A DNA stretch of 35,300 nt from Aquipseudomonas alcaligenes MRY13-0052 (GTDB taxonomy: Bacteria > Pseudomonadota > Gammaproteobacteria > Pseudomonadales > Pseudomonadaceae). Positions 32,739 to 35,300 of this stretch are shown here, piece after piece. The DNA is taken from the NCBI GenBank assembly GCA_000474255.1, contig BATO01000064.1, positions 1 through 35,300 of the forward strand, given 5' to 3'. Within the stretch, counting starts at the first letter, position 1. Each line of letters begins with the position of its first letter. A program made the position numbers and the translations under genes. Below the pieces are notes generated by a model. The model was given only the letters and a program-made list of their open reading frames with translations. It made no database searches and was not told the DNA's origin.

Positions 32739-32900
32739 GAGCCGGCGGTGCTATTCCCCTGCGGCCTCACCGGAAGCGTCGTGCGGCGGTGCGCGCGGCA
32801 CACGGCCATCCTGTCGGGATCAAGTGAACTACCCTCGTGATAACCCGCACCGCAGCAAACGGCACAGGGTGATCGGATAGGCACAACCGAGGACGACGGA

Positions 32901-33260
32901 ATGGAATCCATCAACAACTGGCAGAAACTCGACTACATCAGCAAAGCCATCGCCGCTGTGTTCATTACTGTGGCGGTCGCCTTCCTGGCCAATGAAATTG
33001 CCAGCGCGAACAAGCAGCGGGAAGCGGAGGTGAAGTTCGTGGAGCTGGCCGTCACCATCCTGACCGAGGACCCACGCACCGACGAAAACGCGAAAGCGGA
33101 CCAGGAGATAAGAGGCTGGGCCGTGAAGATACTCGAGGCCTATTCGGGAGTTCCCATGTCGAAGGATCAAGCGAAGGCGGTTATCTCGACCACCGCGCTT
33201 CCCGCCATTCCTTCAAGTGCGGCAGCTACCCCCTCGGCAACCAGCCCGGCGGATACCTAG
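32901..33260 (+). CDS. Single-pass membrane protein, probably truncated by an in-frame amber codon
   Basis: A 119-residue product: a hydrophobic helix at about residues 13-31 (SKAIAAVFITVAVAFLANEIA), a helical charged region (KQREAEVKFVELAVTILTEDP ... ADQEIRGWAVKILEAYSG) and a Pro/Ala/Ser/Thr linker (PAIPSSAAATPSATSPADT). GAGGA lies seven bases upstream of the ATG. The frame stops at TAG (33258-33260) and then continues open, in the same frame, for 88 codons with a folded-domain-like sequence. The linker ending abruptly at TAG suggests that the original protein was 207 residues long. Function is unknown. It is more AT-rich than core genes but less so than the RelA/SpoT-like gene. Confidence 0.6.
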   Translation: MESINNWQKLDYISKAIAAVFITVAVAFLANEIASANKQREAEVKFVELAVTILTEDPRTDENAKADQEIRGWAVKILEAYSGVPMSKDQAKAVISTTALPAIPSSAAATPSATSPADT

Positions 33261-33263
33261 GGG

Positions 33264-33524
33264 GTGATTCTGGGTGGAGATATCTCCCTGGATAAGGCGC
33301 AGGAAACCGTCGGGATAATCAAACAGCGTGTTGGACTGGATGCTCAGATATTTCGCCGTGCGGGCTCGTTCCGCAGCGTGAAGGTCTACCTCGACAACAA
33401 CGAGGCCAAGCAGGCGTTGGCTCAAGCCAAGACGCTCAACCCCACCTCTTACCTGGTCAACATGGCGAAGTGGTGCCCTACGAGCACGCTCCAAGGTGCT
33501 TATTACGAGTGCCAGCTTCCCTGA
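33264..33524 (+). pseudogene. Stranded C-terminal domain of the preceding gene
   Basis: In the same frame as the preceding ORF, directly after its TAG. The sequence GVILGGDISLDKAQETVGII ... AQIFRRAGSFRSVKVYL ... LVNMAKWCPTS ... YYECQLP looks like a compact SPOR-like C-terminal domain. By recollection, related domains begin WGVV-GGD, so a TGG-to-TAG change at 33258-33260 would explain the break. GTG 33264 has no usable ribosome site, as the AGGGG is only a base or two away. Read-through of the amber codon is the alternative to a dead gene. Confidence 0.5.
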
Positions 33525-33583
33525 GGCACGGCTTCTCCGGAAAGAGTTCGTCCTGTTGGCCCTCAGTTCGGAACCGTGAGGGC

Positions 33584-33608
33584 CTATCGCGAATGAATTC
33601 GCGCCTAC
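33584..33608. repeat. GAATTCATTCGC-type palindromic repeat, inverted
   Basis: Reads TATCGCGAATGAATTCGCGC followed by CTACG; the eighth copy of this family, downstream of the cupin gene. Confidence 0.75.
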
Positions 33609-33630
33609 GGAGGTGCGATGCGGGCGGCGA

Positions 33631-34008
33631 TCAGATCCAGACGTCGTTCTGCGCGGTGCGTTCGCCGCCTTCCTCGCCGGTGTTGAGCACGCCACGGGGC
33701 TCGATGAGCATCATCTTCACTTCGCCTTCGGCGTAGGGCTTGTGCTCGACGCCCTTGGGCACGACGTAGAGCTCGCCCGGCCCGAGCAGGACGGCGCCGT
33801 CGCGCAAATCGATGCGCAGCTGGCCTTCGAGCACCAGGAAGGCTTCGTCGGTGTCGGCGTGGGCATGCCAGATGAAGTCGCCGGCGATGCGCACGACCTT
33901 GAATTGGTAGTCGTTCATTTCGGCGACGACCTTGGGGTTCCACTGCTCGCTGAACAGCGAGACCTTGTGCAGCAGGTTGATGCTCTGGTGGTTGGGCTGA
34001 ACGGCCAT
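33631..34008 (-). CDS. Cupin-domain protein
   Basis: A 125-residue single-domain cupin. Motif 1 is G43-x4-H48-x-H50-x4-E55-x6-G62 (GDFIWHAHADTDEAFLVLEG) with metal-binding His48, His50 and Glu55. Motif 2 is GELYVVPKGVEHKPYAEGEV with the fourth His. Such small cupins serve as sugar- or metabolite-binding proteins, isomerases or dioxygenases; the reaction cannot be assigned. It follows the AraC regulator on the same strand after 76 bp and is its likely target. The start at 34008 gives the family-typical N-terminus (MAVQPNHQSINLLHKVSLFSE). Confidence 0.88.
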   Translation of the reverse strand: MAVQPNHQSINLLHKVSLFSEQWNPKVVAEMNDYQFKVVRIAGDFIWHAHADTDEAFLVLEGQLRIDLRDGAVLLGPGELYVVPKGVEHKPYAEGEVKMMLIEPRGVLNTGEEGGERTAQNDVWI

Positions 34009-34084
34009 GGTGCGGCTCCGGGCTGGGGATTGAGCCGCGAGAATAGCGAGGCCCGCCGTAGCGCTCTTGTACGATCCTGCAGCT

Positions 34085-34894
34085 TCAGCGGCCGTGCATG
34101 CGCAGCCAGCGCGCCGGGGGCAGGCCGTAGCACTGGGTGAAGTGGCGGGTCATGTGGCTCTGGTCGAAGAAGCCGGCGGCCAGGGCCGCATCGGCCAGGC
34201 TGAAGCCGTCCAGCAGCATGCGCCGGCAGCGGTCGAGGCGGCGCAGGGTGAGGTAGCGGTAGGGGCTGGTGCCGTAGAGCGCGCGGAAATCGCGGGACAG
34301 GCTCCAGCGTTCGCGACCGCTGGCGCGCTCCAGCTCCTCGAGGGTGACGTTGCTGCCCAGGTGGCTGTGGATGTAGTCCCGGGCGCGCTCGGCCGAGGCG
34401 AAGTCGAAGGCCCGGCGCCCTCGCCGCCTGCCACCTACCGCCTGCAGCGCCTGGGCCAGGTCGTAGATAGCGTCCTGCTCCTCCAATGCCTGCAGCGGGC
34501 GGTCCATGGCCTGCATGAAGGTTTCGGTGGCGCGGTGCAGACGCAGGTCATCGGAGAGGCCACCGGGCACGAAGGGCAGCGCCCTGCCCCCAAGCACCTG
34601 CTGGATCAGCACCGGTTCGACGTAGATCATCCGGTAGTGGAAGCCGGCTTCGGTGCCGGCCATGCCGTCGTGGAGTTCGTCAGGGTGCAGCACCAGGGTG
34701 CCGCCGGGCAGGCTGTGGCGCAGGCTCTTCTGGTAGCTGAAGCTCTGCACCCCGGAGAGGGTGCGGCCGATGGCGTAGGTGTCGTGGCGGTGTGGGTCGT
34801 AACCATGGCCGCCGAAGTAGGCCTCGATGCGTTCGATCCGCGCCGGGTGGTCGCTGCGCCGCACCCAGTCGCGCGTGCCGGGCAGCTCGGTCAT
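34085..34894 (-). CDS. AraC-family transcriptional regulator with N-terminal cupin
   Basis: A 269-residue AraC regulator. The N-terminal cupin-type domain has YDPHRHDTYAIGRTLSGVQSF and GGTLVLHPDELHDGMAG. The DNA-binding domain carries two helix-turn-helix motifs (NVTLEELERASGRERWSLSRDFRALYG and FSLADAALAAGFFDQSHMTRHFTQCYGLPPARW). Its ATG overlaps the stop codon of a 35-codon ORF (ATGA). It lies upstream of the cupin gene on the same strand, so it probably regulates that gene; the effector is unknown. It belongs to the same architectural group as the regulator at 957-1793. Confidence 0.92.
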   Translation of the reverse strand: MTELPGTRDWVRRSDHPARIERIEAYFGGHGYDPHRHDTYAIGRTLSGVQSFSYQKSLRHSLPGGTLVLHPDELHDGMAGTEAGFHYRMIYVEPVLIQQVLGGRALPFVPGGLSDDLRLHRATETFMQAMDRPLQALEEQDAIYDLAQALQAVGGRRRGRRAFDFASAERARDYIHSHLGSNVTLEELERASGRERWSLSRDFRALYGTSPYRYLTLRRLDRCRRMLLDGFSLADAALAAGFFDQSHMTRHFTQCYGLPPARWLRMHGR

Positions 34895-34998
34895 CCGGCG
34901 CGCTTCCGGGCCTTGGCGGGGCGCGAGGCGTTGAGCGCGACGATCAGGCGGGGGACGTCGTCGGCGCCCTCTTCCACCTTGCGGCGGTCATTGCTCAT
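34891..34998 (-). CDS. Small 35-residue ORF coupled to the AraC gene
   Basis: ATG at 34998 has GGAG eight bases upstream. The product is 35 residues, acidic in the first half (MSNDRRKVEEGADDVPRLIV) and basic at the end (SRPAKARKRAG). Its TGA overlaps the AraC ATG by four bases, so translation is coupled. It is not recognised. The overlap and ribosome site support real translation; whether the peptide has its own role is open. Confidence 0.5.
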   Translation of the reverse strand: MSNDRRKVEEGADDVPRLIVALNASRPAKARKRAG

Positions 34999-35185
34999 GG
35001 GGTTGTCTCCATTGGGTCGCGGGTTTGTGCCAGGGGCTGATTGAATACTAGCCAACCTCAGCGCGCCATAGGTTGCAGCAGGCATGCCCTCACCTCCTGG
35101 CCTCGGTGTGGGCCCACGGAGAGCGATCGACTGGGGTGGATCGCGCTTCATCGGTCCACCATTCGGGCTCGCCGGACACGTCGCT

Positions 35186-35214
35186 GGTGGATGAAAAAAG
35201 CGCCATCCACCCTA
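35186..35214. repeat. GTAGGGTGGATG inverted-repeat element (right copy)
   Basis: Arms GGTGGATG (35186-35193) and CATCCACC (35204-35211), then CTAC. This is the reverse complement of the element at 51-80, with an AT-rich spacer. Confidence 0.7.
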
Positions 35215-35300
35215 CGCGGCCATGAGTTCGAGCTCGCCGAGGGACGGCCGTGTTGCCGGTTCGGAGGCCTCGCGCTTCGGTCGGGGGGTTCCGGTGCAGT
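35212..35300 (-). CDS. C-terminal end of an unidentified minus-strand gene (partial)
   Basis: The minus strand from the window edge is open in one frame to a TAG at 35212-35214, giving about 28 residues that end ATRPSLGELELMAA. The composition is compatible with a protein tail, but it is too short to recognise, and the stop codon lies inside the repeat element. The gene would continue beyond position 35300. Confidence 0.35.
   Translation of the reverse strand, partial: CTGTPRPKREASEPATRPSLGELELMAA

Larger units (their letters stand above)
32567..32900. other. Repeat-rich intergenic region
   Basis: About 334 bp with no supported gene. It holds TAGGTTGGGCTGAGGAACGA (a relative of 23468-23496, inverted), a terminator-like hairpin at 32594-32626, GGGCGACTGAAGTCGCCCCTAC at about 32674-32695 and an inverted CCCGGGCTTCAGCCCGGG at 32718-32738. 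Confidence 0.6.

Overview
The window looks like chromosome of a high-GC Pseudomonas (P. aeruginosa / P. resinovorans type). Evidence: strong G/C third-position bias, an LPD-3-type lipoamide dehydrogenase, a Pct-like chemoreceptor, a YcaC hydrolase, many AraC/LysR/GntR/HxlR regulators, and dispersed intergenic repeats of the kinds common in pseudomonads (GAATTCATTCGC palindromes, CCCGGGCTGAAGCCCGGG elements, GTAGGGTGGAT elements). No rRNA, tRNA, integrase, transposase or CRISPR array was seen.

Left part (1-11000): a LysE exporter and AraC regulator pair; a minus-strand operon of an ABM-domain membrane protein, a Tat-exported YtcJ-like amidohydrolase and YcaC; a divergent MscS channel with a C-terminal cyclic-nucleotide-binding domain; alanine dehydrogenase; and a dCache chemoreceptor. 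A 196-bp tandem duplication sits between the channel gene and ald and includes the last codons of the channel gene.

Middle (11000-25600): an HxlR regulator preceded by a tiny coupled ORF; a divergent LysR / cyclase-family pair; an EamA transporter; a first DUF2848 gene; a lipoprotein I78 protease inhibitor; a HipBA-like toxin-antitoxin pair behind an AT-rich operator; a catabolic operon of GntR-FCD regulator, second DUF2848 protein, amidase and ACS-family MFS transporter; an RluA-family pseudouridine synthase; and lpd3 with a clear terminator.

Right part (25600-35300): a degenerate, VpsR-like enhancer-binding-type regulator is divergent from a two-gene unit encoding an inner-membrane-anchored RoxA-like dihaem cytochrome c and a membrane-anchored catalase-related haem protein. 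The shared promoter region has a sigma-70-like promoter overlapped by an inverted repeat. Next is an accessory stretch: a low-GC RelA/SpoT-synthetase-domain gene, a densely structured non-coding segment with a small antisense ORF, a BRO-N (phage antirepressor-like) gene, and a membrane-protein ORF split by an in-frame amber codon. The window ends with a cupin, an AraC regulator coupled to a 35-codon ORF, and the tail of an unidentified minus-strand gene.

The best candidates for something undescribed are the regulator / dihaem / catalase-like module (25629-30345) and the accessory segment (30458-33524). Functions are assigned from motifs read by eye; no database search was run.
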